A DNA stretch of 64,000 bases from Meghimatium bilineatum (GCA_034231615.1 CM067298.1:51069832-51133831), one strand, 5' to 3'. Positions 43,100 to 55,429 are shown, counted from the stretch's first letter. A program made the numbers and translations. Notes: a model not told the origin generated them from the letters alone.

Positions 43100-45190
43100 A
43101 CACGTCTTTGTGGGTCAGTGGTCTTCCTTTAACTGAGTTAGTATACTGCACTCTTCTATATGTTTCGTGATCTATATTGCCTATCTACATGGACGCAAAG
43201 GTGATAGAACCAATCTTAGTTTATTTAAGTTGTTCTTTAGTCTGTTGTCTCTGATGCGAAAGATGATAACATGTTTAGCTATGTAAAAATAGTGATAGCT
43301 TATTTTGGATGGTCGACTTTCCTAATAGCATTGAGGTGCTTAACTTTTTTCCTGGTATGTTATCTCTTTGTCTTTTTGCTCCCTGTGTTCCTGCATCTTT
43401 CGCCAGTATATCTGTCATTTCATATCCTGGTATGTCACAGTGGGATGGCATCCACAGTATTACTAATCTTCTTTGTATGGCTTCCTTCAGGAATGGAAGC
43501 TATCGCTAACAATGGCTTTTAGGACTGACAGTAAGAAACACTACCTTTTGACATCGCCTTGCTGTATTTTTAATTATTTCTGCAGCACTGCTTAGAACCT
43601 ATATACTTCTGTATTTATTTTATTCTCCTAGATACTTGAAGTACACACCAGCACCTCCATTCTTCACTACTCTGGTTGCTGACATATCGATATATACTTT
43701 TATCCACACGCTTCTCTAGTGTACATATCATCAATCATGCTGCATTCTATTGTTTACTTTAGAGATGATTATTCAGTGCTCTCATAGTGTAGTTGTTGTT
43801 TATCGTGGTTCTTGTAGTAAGTTTTTGATATATACCTACCATTAAACGGGGGAAAATGTTGATCTTTCTTTATGTTATGTCTTTTAGTTCGTCCTTATAC
43901 TCTATGTGTAGTTTTTTGTATCGATAAATAGAACTGTTTCTCTTCATACATCCACTTATTAGGTCACCGAATATAGTATAGTCTTCATTGGATGCACTGA
44001 GATGCTCGTGTATATTTATGCATAGTTCGATGGTTGGTTGCTGATCCAACTGTCCATGGGCGCATGCCCTTTGACACAATGCCATTAAAATGGAATATTG
44101 CTGGGAAGTCTGTGTATTTTATGCCCACCCCGGGCTAGAGCCAGAAAATAACTATCACACCACCAGGAAGGTAGGTTTCAAACTATGCATTGCTCCGAGC
44201 CACTGCAGCCAAGATAAGGTTCACTGTGCTCATTCCCCGCCACCAATTGACTACTGGTTATGCCGAACTTCTCTATTGCTCCAGACATGCAACCAAATGT
44301 TCACGTCAAAAGGATTGTCTCCTCCTGAGTCACTGTGCCACTATATGGGCCTCAGCCATAGGGAAAAACAGTGCTGCGCAGTATATCTCTGACACCCCCC
44401 CCCCACCCACAGAGGGATGCATACATATATGCAAATAGCAAAGCATAAAACACATTGCAAAAACAAAATCAAAATATGAGAAACATAATTGTATACATGA
44501 CGTGCCATGAAGTTTCTATAAGAAGATAACCTCAATATAACGGCATGCCATCTACTAAGGTTTTCTGTTGCATGGATGGTTTGTCTAGTTGGCCATTGGT
44601 GAGTCCCACAGACGCAACCACATGCGTGTATATTTATTCATGGATCATGATCTTAGTATAACGCCTTCATGGTAAGGGGGTGGTGCCTGTAATTCATTCC
44701 ATTTCATTTATTGGGGATTTTTCCATGGCACTTGTGATAGGTGACGTGCTTGATTTTGTACCTTGTACAGAGCTTCTAGATGGGAATTGGCTGATGAAGT
44801 CCATGCTGATGATCCGTATTCAAGTAATGGTCTAATTGCACCTGTATAAAAGGTTGCCTCATTGGCGCCTCAGCATATTCCTGCCAATTTCCTCAGGGTG
44901 GTACGTTTCTTTCTATCCTTTGTTGCCATTTTCTCATTTTAGGGTTCCATGTCATTGTCTTATCTAGTGTGGTGCCCAGGTACACCGGCTACTATTATAT
45001 TTGGATACGTACATTACCAAGATTTATCTCTCCTACTTTGTCTTATTTGAGTGCATGAAGAGTGTTGCTGGGGACTTTTCAGCATTGATCTTTACCGTCC
45101 ATTTCTCTGCTGAAGCTGTTATGTTGTTTGCTGCCTTTCGTATTCTCTTTTGGCGATTGTCGGTAATGTAGGTATAAAAAGATTTTTCAT
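43100..45190 (-). pseudogene. LINE with RT C-terminus and RNase H, split by a SINE
   Basis: From 45180 down the minus strand gives AEKWTVKINAEKSPATLF (post-motif C), EATFYTGAIRPLLEYGSSAW and HLEALYKVQNQAR, then SQVPWKNP. After an interruption (about 44640-44094) it continues with MKRNSSIYRYKKLH. Next comes RNase H: YIDMSATRVVKNGGAGVYF near 43700-43650, SSAAEIIKNTARR, VVFLTVSP, and ILWMPSHCDIPGYEMTDILAKD near 43460-43400. The order RT thumb, linker, RNase H (D..S....GGAG, E, D.S, W.PSHC.I.GNE.AD) is that of I/Jockey-type LINEs. Stops and frameshifts make it inactive. Confidence 0.87.
44094..44640 (-). mobile_element. tRNA-derived SINE and flank inserted in the LINE
   Basis: On the minus strand tatcttggctgcagtggctc (box A) is followed by gcatagtttgaaacctacc (box B). 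The region interrupts the colinear LINE frame. Boundaries are uncertain, because the part at 44400-44600 (with a C9 run) is unassigned and 44540-44590 resembles 52076-52140. Confidence 0.6.
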
Positions 45191-45194
45191 ACAA

Positions 45195-45635
45195 TATTTA
45201 CAATATGCCGTCTTTATTTATTTCATTTAACGTGTATATTATTTATTTATTTATTATTTATTTATTTTAACGTGCATATTATTTGCACGTTGAACCAGAA
45301 GTCTAGGTCACAGTTACCACGTGTATTTTAGTAATAATAATTTTTCTACACATTTCTAAAAATAGTGTTGTTAGTGTTGAGAGGTTGATAAAATAATTGA
45401 TTGCAAAACATTTATGAGTCGTGAAGATACATTCACTTCATGTACCTTACATTCATGAGTAGACCGCAATGATCATCAGTCTCTACAATGATATCTTCTC
45501 ATTGAGGACAACAGAATCCATCAAAATTGGTAGCGTATACTATTTAGGACGTAGCCATCAATCCAGCATTTTTTGGCTTCACTGATTTTCTAGGCAATAT
45601 AAATACGTTCAGTAGTTTGCCATGGCTTTCTGAAG
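45195..45635. other. No gene; TATT-rich tract
   Basis: TATT repeats at 45230-45268 are followed by a small hairpin, aacgtgca/tgcacgtt (45269-45291). Confidence 0.5.
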
Positions 45636-45639
45636 GGTC

Positions 45640-45727
45640 CGGACTCACAAGTGTCTGTGACGGGGGTGGAACTCGATACCTTGGCCATTACAGACGCGCT
45701 TTGTACCACTGTGCCATAGAGCCAGAT
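45640..45727 (-). repeat. tRNA-derived SINE head
   Basis: On the minus strand ggctctatggcacagtggta (box A) is followed by gcgcgtctg and then aaggtatcgagttccacccc (box B). The tRNA-like layout is clear, but base pairing of stems is poor, so a SINE head is preferred over a functional tRNA. Confidence 0.6.
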
Positions 45728-45978
45728 ATATTCCATTACTTAAACCAAAATACTAAATGCATTATATTTTCTCTCTCTGACTTCGTCTACGAAGAATCTT
45801 TTCTTGTGAACAAGCTGTTGCTCCATCTCTGCATAAACTAAATAAAAATAAAACTAGCATGGCTTGGACATGTATGTGGATATGATCCGGTGTGGTACCG
45901 ATATACCCTGACGGTTTACGGGTTTATTCAGTTATTGAAACTATATTTAGTGTAGTTGCAGCAATATCGGCTATTACT

Positions 45979-46023
45979 CTATAATAGGCTATTGTTCTAT
46001 TATAGAACAATAGCCTATTATAG
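45979..46023. repeat. Perfect 21-bp inverted repeat with 3-base loop
   Basis: ctataataggctattgttct + a pairs completely with tagaacaatagcctattata + g across the loop tta. It is the most perfect short hairpin noticed in the window. Confidence 0.95.
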
Positions 46024-46029
46024 GCGGCC

Positions 46030-48865
46030 CCATATAACCATCGCCCCTGCCTAGTTTCGTCTTTGATGTGAGAGTAGACATTCTGCTGCTAGAAAAAACT
46101 ATGCATCTAAAACTGATATAAATAAATGAATTCAATTTATACTTTACAGTGTTTTCCACATCAGAATAAAAATAATTCAATATTTATTAATATTTCAAAG
46201 CACAAAATACATTGAAAATATTCTTCTGTATTATAAACGTTTTTTTAAATTAACATTTAAACATTGAGTTACATGATAACATAATTGTAATCGATTCACC
46301 CAGAAAAAAAAACATCAGACATAAACTCAATAATTATGTCTACTGGCCTCCATTTTTTTAACCTTATAGATTTAGTTTACAATTTTTAACAAGCGATTAA
46401 TTTACCTTTCAATGGAGTTAATTATTGTTTTTTACCTTTCCAAGTTTAACATGTTAATTAGTACTGACACTGACAGATAATGATTAATTTATAGAAGTTA
46501 TATGGTGATGTGAAGGTTTGATCATATATAAAATTGTGCATCAAAGCAGATGTTAAGTAGAGATGTGACAAACGATATAATTACTGGAACTAGATTCCTA
46601 AGATATATGCAAACTATATATTCATAGATGACACCATGCCATGAAAATGGAACAAATAGCCTTAAGTGCACGGTTACTTCCAATGCTATGTCCGTAGGAC
46701 CAATTTAAAGATGACATCACACTATGAAATGTTCTTAAATACTCTAAATTGTAGGATTATTTCGACAATATCAAGGTAGCAAATAAAATACGTATAATAT
46801 AATATTCATAAGAAAGTAAATGCATCACCGCTGGATGTTAACTTTCTGTCATGATACTAACCTTCTATTATGCTATTGAAGGTTTCTCATGATATACATT
46901 TGTGTTTGTGAATATTTCAACTGTACTCGGGTTAAGGTATGACTAATATGTAAAATGAAATTAAAAATAGTTTAATTTTAATGTTTGTGTGGATGTGCTG
47001 CCATGTGGTTACAGTGTTCAGTAGCGAGGGAGAATTATGAATTAATTTTTTAAACTGCATTCGTAAGTAAATTACAATTTTATTTTAAAACATTATAATT
47101 TTCTGTTAAATCTGAAGTGAAAGTAAATAAGGGAAATCTGCACCTAATGTTTATTTAAAACTTTTGAAGAAAACGATAGTTTACAAATGTAAATGAATGC
47201 TGAATATTGTACAAATTAAGGTTTAACTTCAGTGATTCATTAAAAAATCTCTGCTTTTACAAAGAAACAGCCTTTAAACATATGAACCAATATATGACAA
47301 TGATATTTTAGTGTAATATTTTCAGTTCATATTTCTACTGCTGGTAGTAGGAACAATAACTGTTTTTTTTTATATTTGTTTATTTGTTTGGGTCTCAAAA
47401 ATAACAAACAACGAAGCTCGGGTTTTCCTAATTGCAATATATGGGATTTCTCGAGATCGTTCTATCGTAGTTAGCCAGTAGATTCCAAGTCGCAATGTTA
47501 TGTTTCTATAAGAAGAAACCTCTTAGGCATAGAAGTTCTAATGATGTAGGTATCAGCCATATTCCACAATTTGTATCCAGATATCCAATAAGAACCTGCA
47601 ACTATAGTATAGCATTAATGCTGGTCACTTTTGACAGCATAGTCTTTAATACAAACAAAACAAAACATTATATTAAATCATATGGTATGTAATATTGTAT
47701 ACTAATAAGCTGTATATGGAAACTATTAACTTACTGATATAATATATATATATATATATATATATAATCATTGGTTCTGGTTTGGAACTTGTGTCCTCCT
47801 ATATTTGTCAAGCAAACAAATTGTGAACGAAATAACATAGTATGCACAGGTTCATTTAGAGTTTATTATGGTGCGCACTGTTTACTATAAAAAAATACGT
47901 CATTTCAGACCGTGGAGAGAAAGAAATACAAAATGGCTTAATTTAGTTAAAATTCTATACGATGAGTGTTCAATGGAAGAAAGGGGATAAAGCTAGAGTT
48001 AGGGGGAGGAAGATGGTTAGAGGTAATGTTATAACTCATTATAATATTACCCGCCTCCCCCCCCCACTACTGAACTCTATATATTTGTGTGTCAAGGAAA
48101 TCAAAAAATGTGTTCTTCCTGTTTACGCTGATTATTCCCCATCACGAACTACTAAATAATCACGATAGAATAATCAATTTAAAATTAATACCACTGCAAA
48201 AATTTGGAGGCACGCGTTGCAAACAAGAACCTAATCATTTACTAAAAAAGAACTGGGTACAGTTAAAGTAGATATCATAACATTTTTAACAACCAAAATT
48301 GAACAAAACGAAGCATTCCCGTAACTATGGTGCAAAGAACTTAACAGCAAATAATACAAGGGACACAATCAGAAACAGTTAAACATGTTTTATTGAGACA
48401 GTCATCTTTCAAAAAATATAGAGTAGCGTCAAATGCGGTTTCTGTTGCTGTTAGCCTTGATCTCCGCATATATTCTGCAATATAGCTTTCAAAATGGTAT
48501 AGAGATGTGTCACGATGTTTCTTGTTATATATATGAATATAATTAGGAATAAAGACATATATGTGAGTAGAGGATGGAGAATATGTATTAAAAATGTATC
48601 CACAAGGAAGGCGCAAAAGTTGAAGAATGAACAAGAAGTACAGTATGAACCAGACTTCAAGTAGTTAGTTAAAATGTTTCATATATGTGAGCATAACAGT
48701 GTGAAAGTGCATGAAGAAAGAAAGGAACCTATAAGAGCAGAGTTAATATGTATGCTGATTTATATATGTGAGTGTAAGTACAAGAATAGATTTATATATA
48801 TATGGAGTCAAGAAACAAGAAAATGAAATGTAGAAACAAACATACATATGATGTAACAATATAGT
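46030..48865. other. Long AT-rich stretch with no recognised gene
   Basis: Very AT-rich. A (TA)n run is at 47742-47766. Short open frames (such as 47495-47692 and 48341-48634) show no motif and no splice support. Confidence 0.45.
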
Positions 48866-48868
48866 GAT

Positions 48869-48972
48869 TTGTGTGTGTGCGTGTGTGCGCGTGCGTGTGT
48901 GTGCGTGTGCGTGCGTGCGTGCATGCATGCGTGCGTGCGTGTGTGCGTGTGTGTGTGTGGGTGTGGGTGTTG

Positions 48973-49026
<54 letters not shown>

Positions 49027-49033
49027 GTGAGTA
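48869..49033. repeat. GT/GCGT and GA microsatellite block
   Basis: Alternating gtgtgc/gcgtgc units at 48869-48987 run into about 20 GA dinucleotides at 48987-49022. Purine-pyrimidine alternation followed by a purine tract can adopt non-B DNA. The frames across it (TH and SLSL repeats) are artefacts. Confidence 0.95.
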
Positions 49034-49320
49034 AAGACGATGAAGAATGTGTACACAAACATGTAGCTACTCGGAAAGGCACAAAAGGGGAAGAATTAAC
49101 AGACATTGAAAAAGTAAATTATGAACGAATGATATAAGACTTTTAGTTACTGTATTTAAAAAAATAAGATACTAGCTATTATTGTATAAAATAAAAAATT
49201 TTATTGTAAAAAAAATAATAAAAGAAGATACAATATAATTAAAACATTTTAAAAAAAATAATAGATAAATAATTTTTTTAAACAAAAATAAAAAATGGTA
49301 TTCCTCTACAGGTACCCTAT

Positions 49321-49530
49321 GGAGCCGCGTAGCGCAGTGGTTAGCGCACTGGCTTCGCATATGTGTGGTCCTTGGTTCATTCCCCAGTTGAGGCGGAAAT
49401 GTTTTTCAGATCAGATAGACTCCCGGGTCGACCCAGCCTTAAATCGGTAACGGATTAATCCGGCAAGTAAAGACTGCGAGGAAAAGGAGATGGTTACCGT
49501 CCTCATTTGCAGAGCCTCTGATCGCTAACA
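49321..49530 (+). mobile_element. tRNA-derived SINE, intact reference copy
   Basis: The head gagccgcgtagcgcagtggt + tagcgcactggcttcgcata carries box A. ccttggttcattccccag is box B. The body is cccgggtcgacccagcc, ggattaatccggcaagtaaa and gactgcgaggaaaaggagat, ending near cctctgatcgctaac. It is the uninterrupted counterpart of 12388-13034. Confidence 0.85.
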
Positions 49531-49539
49531 TACTCTACA

Positions 49540-50460
49540 ACATAGCCACTCCTTAAAGAGGTCGAAAATTACCAGAGCCAGCAGGAAACCAAAATCAATC
49601 AACAACAGGAAACTCAGGAGAAGAGCGACACAGAACCAGTTCCAACACACGTTTTTAAATATTGAAGTCCTTCTCAGGACTATACTCTAAATCCCCAAAA
49701 TGTTTTGTCCTTAACAGGACACGCCGACCAGACCCTAAGTCAAACCATCATTCCCAAACAGAACAACACAGGTCATTCGGCTACACGATGCGCCCTGATT
49801 AGCCACAGAAATACCATTCCAAGTTTGAAAAGAGCGTGTCTTAATCCAGCAAGATAAATTCACCAGCAAACAACAACAACAATTTGTTACCTCGAACCAG
49901 GCTTATCCATAATCACTCACAGTGTCCAGAACAAGCCAAAATATAGTCCTTTTAAGGACCAGCTAGAAATCTCAGCTGCAACCCGACTGGACAGAAACGT
50001 TATAGCGCCAACCAGGCAAACATGCCACAAGACACAAAAGGCTCCCAGACGCCCTGATATAGCCAAGAAAGATATCTCTCCAAGGTTGAAAAAGCTATGT
50101 ATGAGACAAATCCACCAGCAAATAAACAAATAAATGTGTTACATCAGCTAACGTGTGGTCTTTGTAACCTCTTACCTCGAAACTCCTGGTAGTGCGTCCT
50201 GATATAAAACCTAATTGTAACTTGCCTGCTGGTTTAAAGTGGTGCACCTCTCCAAAATAGAGGCAAACTCATTAACTATCTACCTACCTTTGTCCTTTGT
50301 TACCTCGAATATTTTATAATAGTGCGTACTGATATAGCCTACTTAGACATTGTCCGCTAGTTAAAAGGGGCGACCTCTTCAAAACGGAGGTAAACATATC
50401 ACCTACCTATCAACATAAACTGGTGGTTTACTTGGTGGGTTACTCCTGGTCAGCTTAGAG
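49540..50460. repeat. Imperfect repeat array with recurring short hairpins
   Basis: A GCG(C/T)(C/A)CTGAT(AT)A motif recurs at about 49789, 50048, 50192 and 50322, usually after a TTACCTCGAA word. The last two units also share cacctctccaaaatagagg / gacctcttcaaaacggagg. Three GTCCT-loop-AGGAC hairpins lie at 49666-49681, 49706-49721 and 49946-49959. It starts directly after the SINE at 49321-49530. No coding frame was recognised. Confidence 0.65.
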
Positions 50461-50464
50461 TCTG

Positions 50465-50714
50465 TCACAGAATGCCCACTGGCTTTCATCTCTTCGTTAT
50501 CTATTATTCATAGAAAACATAAGTAAAAAATCGAGACAAAATCTTGAAACATTTATAACTGCAAAGTTGAATATTGGAGGGATCTTCACTGGAAGAAAAG
50601 GCTGACTATATAGTCATCAAATCTACCAGGAGTATACTGTCGCACGTTTAATAGACCAATGATAATACCTAGCAAACCTTCGTCATACTGATCATCAAGA
50701 ATAATGTGCAGCCA
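50465..50714. other. Nothing recognised
   Basis: Unassigned sequence between the repeat array and the LINE. Confidence 0.3.
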
Positions 50715-51525
50715 GGTACTCTATTGATGTTATGCTGTTCGTCCATCACAAGTGATGATGACCATTTGTTACATCCACTTTTGAAAATTTAATTTTAGTT
50801 ATGTCCTTGATTATGAGTTCGTAGATGGCTAATGCGCCCTATTCAAGCTGTAAATGTCTTTGGACAGTTTGGACATGGAATAACGACTGTAGACGGATCT
50901 TGGTCTATCCGTGACTTTCTAGCTGCTCTCCGCTGTTGAGCTGCTGCATTTCTCTTCTTTTCACAAGATGATGCGCTTTTTTTAAATTTAGAACGCCATG
51001 TAGATCTATTTTGTGCAAGTTCTTCCCATGTATCGTGGTCTATTTCAAAGGCTTTCAGTGAGTCCTTTAACGAGTCCTTGTAGCGCTTCCTTTGGCCACC
51101 TTGAGATCGTATACCCTTCTCTAGCTCACCATAGAGAAGTATCTTTGGCAGACGATGGTCTGGCATACGCACCAAATGACCTGCCCAACGAATCTGTGTC
51201 TGCATCAGGATCGTGTCAATGCTTGGAATACCAGCTCTATCAAGGACAGTGGTATCTGGAATCTTGTCTTGCCATCTGATGTTCATAACTTAACTGAGAC
51301 AATTTGTATGAAAATGATTGAGTTTTTTCACATGACGTCTATACAAAGTCCATGTTTCACTAGCGTAAAGCAGCAATGGAAGTACCACTGCTCTGTAAAC
51401 TTTCAGCTTAGTCTGTAGGTTAATGCCATTTCTACGCCAAACATCTGCGTACAATCTGCCGAAAGTACTGCTTGCTTTGGCGATCCTTGTATACACTTCA
51501 TCATCAACGTTGGCATTTTGACTCT
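50715..51525 (-). pseudogene. LINE C-terminal fragment (family N)
   Basis: The minus strand reads VYTRIAKASSTFGRLYADVW, KLKVYRAVVLPLLLYASETW, then after a short break MNIRWQDKIPDTTVLDRAGI, QIRWAGHLVRMPDHRLPKIL, GGQRKRYKDSLK, TWEELAQNRSTWRS and CPNCPKTFTA.IG.ISHLRTH. This is the full post-RT part of a mollusc LINE, ending in a C2H2-like motif. The tail at 50735-50755 has a tcatcatcacttgtgatgg hairpin. One frame break lies near 51288 and a stop in the zinc motif. 5'-truncated near 51525. Confidence 0.9.
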
Positions 51526-51529
51526 ATTG

Positions 51530-52070
51530 ATAATGAGGTGATGAGTATGTACCTTTCTAATTGCTCTCCCAAAATATCCAAAAGGCTTTCTTTTGAAGTG
51601 TAGACCACTCGTTGAGAAAACGTTACAATGCTGTAGAATATATAATAATTCTTTGCTCTTTTCCATGGATCATGTGTGCATTCGCGTGTGTTCATTTGCT
51701 CTAAAAAAAATAAGGGAGTACAGTTTTATCAAGATAGTTGTTAGCAATCTCTATTACTTTAACTACACGTTTTGTCTCTTGTTGTTTCCCATTTAAGTGT
51801 TTGTTTATGTGTGTGTGCACACGTGTGTTTACGAGTGTATGTGGGGGTTTTTTCAACCCACCCCCCCACCCCATGAATTACGAGCAATATAGCTCTTGTA
51901 CCCTTTTCAACACATGGAATGACTCTCAAAACTTTTCTTCCAAACCCAAAAGATTGCAACTCTCAGCAATGTACAATGCTTGAATGAAAAGTTTTTGATT
52001 AGACAGAGCAAATACACAGTTGTATAAATGAAGTGAAGTTACATTTAATAGAGAAAGTCCTCACTATATA
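51530..52070. other. Nothing recognised
   Basis: Contains a short GT-rich run at 51805-51830 and a C-rich run near 51860. No gene. Confidence 0.35.
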
Positions 52071-52074
52071 GATA

Positions 52075-52200
52075 TGGCATCTACTAATCTTCTAAAACAT
52101 GCGCTCTTGATTTATGGTTTGTCTGATGAGCCACTTGGTACCACTCCTGTGACAACCAGGACATAGACTTCAAGCTAGTTATAGGTGCAAAGAATAGGAT
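52075..52200 (-). repeat. Dispersed repeat fragments
   Basis: 52076-52140 resembles 44540-44590 (catctacta ... atggtttgtct). 52125-52195 on the minus strand resembles 9965-10075 (ctattctttgcaccta). Confidence 0.5.
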
Positions 52201-52884
52201 CACTGTTTTATTTCCAGAGAGGTTGTAAGAGGCTTATAAAGGAAGTTGGGGAATCGGCTGATAATTTGTCATCTGTGAACACGTCATTGTCACTGCACGT
52301 CTTGCCTCGGTTTCTTACTGCTGTCTTCTCTCAAATTGCCCCCATGGATGATGAAGCGATGCAGACCAGCGAACATTGCATCTTAGTCCATTTGAAACAG
52401 AGTCGTAATGCTAGGTGTACCGTCACTACAAATTAGTCAACAGATATGAAGGAAGAACGATAGCTAGTTTGCCCAAACGTATAAGCTACACTTCTGTCTA
52501 GAAGTGATGATCCTTGATACTATCACACTGGAACCCCTTTCTTCAGGGATTAAACCGAGACTGTCGACGGTAAAGAAGACCTCTGTACAGCAAATACACA
52601 GGACTTCATTCTTTACGTTTGTGAATATTGTTGTTAATTTCGTTTATTAGTAGTATATACATGGAGTCGCATGCCAAAAATAAAGTAAATGCCGACCAAC
52701 GAAATTCACAGAAATAATCAAAATCATCCTTTCAGGTCATGTTTACCTTTATGTACACAGGTCTTTACTGGAGCCATGAAACCATAAATCACCTAGCACA
52801 TCATGCCATTGACACAGCGTTGAAGGTCATCTTGGTTACTCCATTGAGGAAATTCTATGCCTCTTTTCAGAAAAATATACGCTG

Positions 52885-53105
52885 TTGAGGGCTACCTGTT
52901 CACAGTAAAAAGGATTATTTCATGTGTCAAGAGCTCACAGTAAAAAGGATTATTTCATGATCATGTGTCAAGAGCTCACAGTTAAAGGTATTATTTTGAC
53001 ATCAACATGTGTCAAGGGCTACCTGCTCACAGTAAAAAGGATTATTTCATGATCACGTGTCAAGAGCTACCTGCTCACAGTAAAATGTATTATTTCACCA
53101 TCATC
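52885..53105. repeat. Irregular tandem repeat
   Basis: ctcacagtaaaaaggattat and 'catgtgtcaagagct' alternate four to five times with length differences. Confidence 0.85.
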
Positions 53106-53109
53106 ATTC

Positions 53110-53725
53110 TCTGAGTGGGATGTATTTGGATACAATTGTGCTAGTGTAAATGACATCACAGATCTTCGCGAGTTATATACGATAATAGTGTGAAATATTT
53201 AAATTGTCTTGAAATCACCGATGTGTTACATACAAGTAAGATTGCGTATTTTGTTAACTTTGATTGCCTCATTCATATAATATAATGGTATTCTTTGTTT
53301 TTCTCTACAGGAGTAGCCAACCATTGAAGCTCTTGTCTCTTTTTATACAGTGGGGAGATTTCCCCACAATTAGAAACAGTATACAAAGAGCGAATCAGAG
53401 ACATGTGCCTTGTTCTGACTAGAAGTACTTAATCAGGACGAAAAATAATGAACAGACATCGACGAACTTATATAGGGATAACACACATATGGCATCACGA
53501 GTACCAAACTATGCAAGAAGAATATGAGACAATGATTAAACGAAAATATAAGAAACATAGTTACATCAGAGAGGAGAGTAATGGACAGAGTGTGGGATCA
53601 AGGATGTGTTTGTAGAATGTGTGGGGAAAATAGAGAAGAGTACTTTTTGAAAAAGCATGAACAACATTAAAAAACATTACGCTGACCATATAACCCATGC
53701 ATATCTAAGTAACATAATAATAAAT
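53110..53725. other. Unassigned, possible LINE sequence
   Basis: No clear motif. The region leads into the LINE remnant at 53730 and may belong to it. Confidence 0.3.
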
Positions 53726-53729
53726 ATGA

Positions 53730-54240
53730 AAATACTGTTCGTGAGCATGTGTGAGAATGAACAACAAAAATGCACCATATAACAAGTCCATCACTATGCT
53801 ACCAATGTCAGACGTGGACAATAACAACAGAATTGACTTTTTCTACTTGGAACCACCGGAGTAACAATAACAGTAACAATAATCAGAAACGAAAACTTCA
53901 GAATGACTAACAAACACATGCCAATTCTGGATTGCATCAGAAGGTTACAGATTAAGTGGTTTTCACATGTTTCCAGACTATAATCAGGCAGTATCCCTTA
54001 AAATAGCATTGCTGTACAGACACGATGGATACAAAGCCAGGGGCAGACCTTGCAAGCGGGTCATTACAGAAATAGAAGAGTCAACGAAAACAAACACATC
54101 CACACATTTAAAAAAATACATAAGCACACAAAAAGGTCATCTCCAGAGAACTCTTCTACCCCTGACTTTGCAAGGTATGGAGAAGTATAAAGCAAACAGT
54201 AAAGAAGAAAGACTATTTGTGGATCATGCATGAGAGATTA
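53730..54240 (+). pseudogene. LINE C-terminal fragment (family K)
   Basis: Shifted frames read SPSLCYQCQTWTITTELT (the TYG.QTWT motif), then MPILDCIRRLQIKWFSHVSR and IALLYRHDGYKARGRPCKRV followed by ITEIEES. It is closely related to 33780-34080 and, through LCYQCQT, to 16040-16890. Confidence 0.78.
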
Positions 54241-54244
54241 TGCC

Positions 54245-54713
54245 GTTGGTCTCACACCAGTGAGGTCCACTGCTCAACTAACAGAGAGAACTGCATTTTT
54301 ATTCAGTTGGAGGTTAAAAATTGTAACCCCCCCCCCCCCCAAGCACGTGACGTGACGATATCATAACGTGCGGCCTTTATCATGCAACCAGAAGTAACCT
54401 CCCTAATGCGAAATATGCTGTATTTGTGGTTGTGTTTTTCATGTTTTCTTTTTTTTTTAGTAACGTTGCCAGAAGAATGTGGAGGATTGGCTTTAAACCC
54501 ATGAGCATATTTTACCGAGTTATGGGTAAGAGAGATTCAATATCACGCTCCTTCCCATCCTACATTGAGTGAATAATTGTATAGTGGAGGTCAGTGTGCG
54601 AGTTATCCTGTCACGATAACTTCCAAGTTAGTTATTGCTACTTATTATAGCAATCAGTAATTGTTTTTGATGTTCATACATTGAGGTACATATATATGTA
54701 TGATTTCATGTCT

Positions 54714-54750
<37 letters not shown>

Positions 54751-55240
54751 CATATATAGTGGTACCATACATGGGGAAAATATCTTATTCTCATATTACA
54801 GAAATAAACTATTCTGAATAAACATGAATTTTTCTCGGTGTTCATTATTTTTCAGTAACCTAGTAGTAAGTTATTCATCTTGTGTTTATGAGCCGTGACA
54901 TCTAGTATGCAAGTGCACTTTTACAAAATACCACCTTTGATGATGACATGTATACCAGGAACTCCATGAAGGTTTCCAAATCGGTTCCTGTCAGGGATGT
55001 TATATGCTAGTGAAAAATGAACAGAACTAATAGCAGAATGGGCACGTAAGGCAGCTATATAATCGCACTTTCACAGACCGATTATGAACATCTGAAGACA
55101 TTATAATATTTCAAATACCATTGTTAATGTTTGTTACCTTGGATGTCTCTGGTGTTAAATGTCTGCCTTCAGATGCTTTTATTATAGTGTCATTATTTTT
55201 ACTAGTTTTACTGTTTGTTCATTGTATGTATTGATGTATT
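54245..55240. other. No gene recognised
   Basis: Contains a C15 run near 54326-54341 and a (TA)n run at 54725-54747. Confidence 0.4.
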
Positions 55241-55245
55241 GTTTT

Positions 55246-55275
55246 CTGGAAAGAGACCTTAAGGTTGAAACGATG
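55246..55275 (+). ncRNA. Hammerhead-like motif, isolated Penelope-like 3' end
   Basis: ctggaaagagaccttaaggt then tgaaacgatg has a GACC/GGTT stem and GAAAC, like 22455. No GIY-YIG remnant was found upstream. Confidence 0.4.
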
Positions 55276-55429
55276 AAACTGTATTGTATACTGTTATTTA
55301 TAATTGTATACCCATTTCCTATAGTCTGATAGTTTTGCGTTCATTGTAAAGTTAACCGACCATGTGTTTTAAGTAAGTACTAATATCCATGATTAGGAAG
55401 GTATAAGTGGGTCTCGTTCGTAAATAGTG

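Noticed and set aside
45640-45727. Functional tRNA gene on the minus strand
   Set aside because: Boxes A and B are present but the acceptor and anticodon stems do not pair well; a SINE head fits better. The same applies to 12163-12230.
45979-46023. microRNA precursor
   Set aside because: The stem is perfect and the loop only three bases; typical animal precursors have longer imperfect stems and larger loops.
48743-49106. Histidine/threonine-rich and serine/leucine-rich frames
   Set aside because: Translations of GT/GCGT and GA microsatellites.
49666-49721. Two 6-bp stem, 4-base loop hairpins that resemble histone mRNA 3' stem-loops
   Set aside because: The stems lack the usual GG/CC base and flanking sequence, and no histone frame precedes them.
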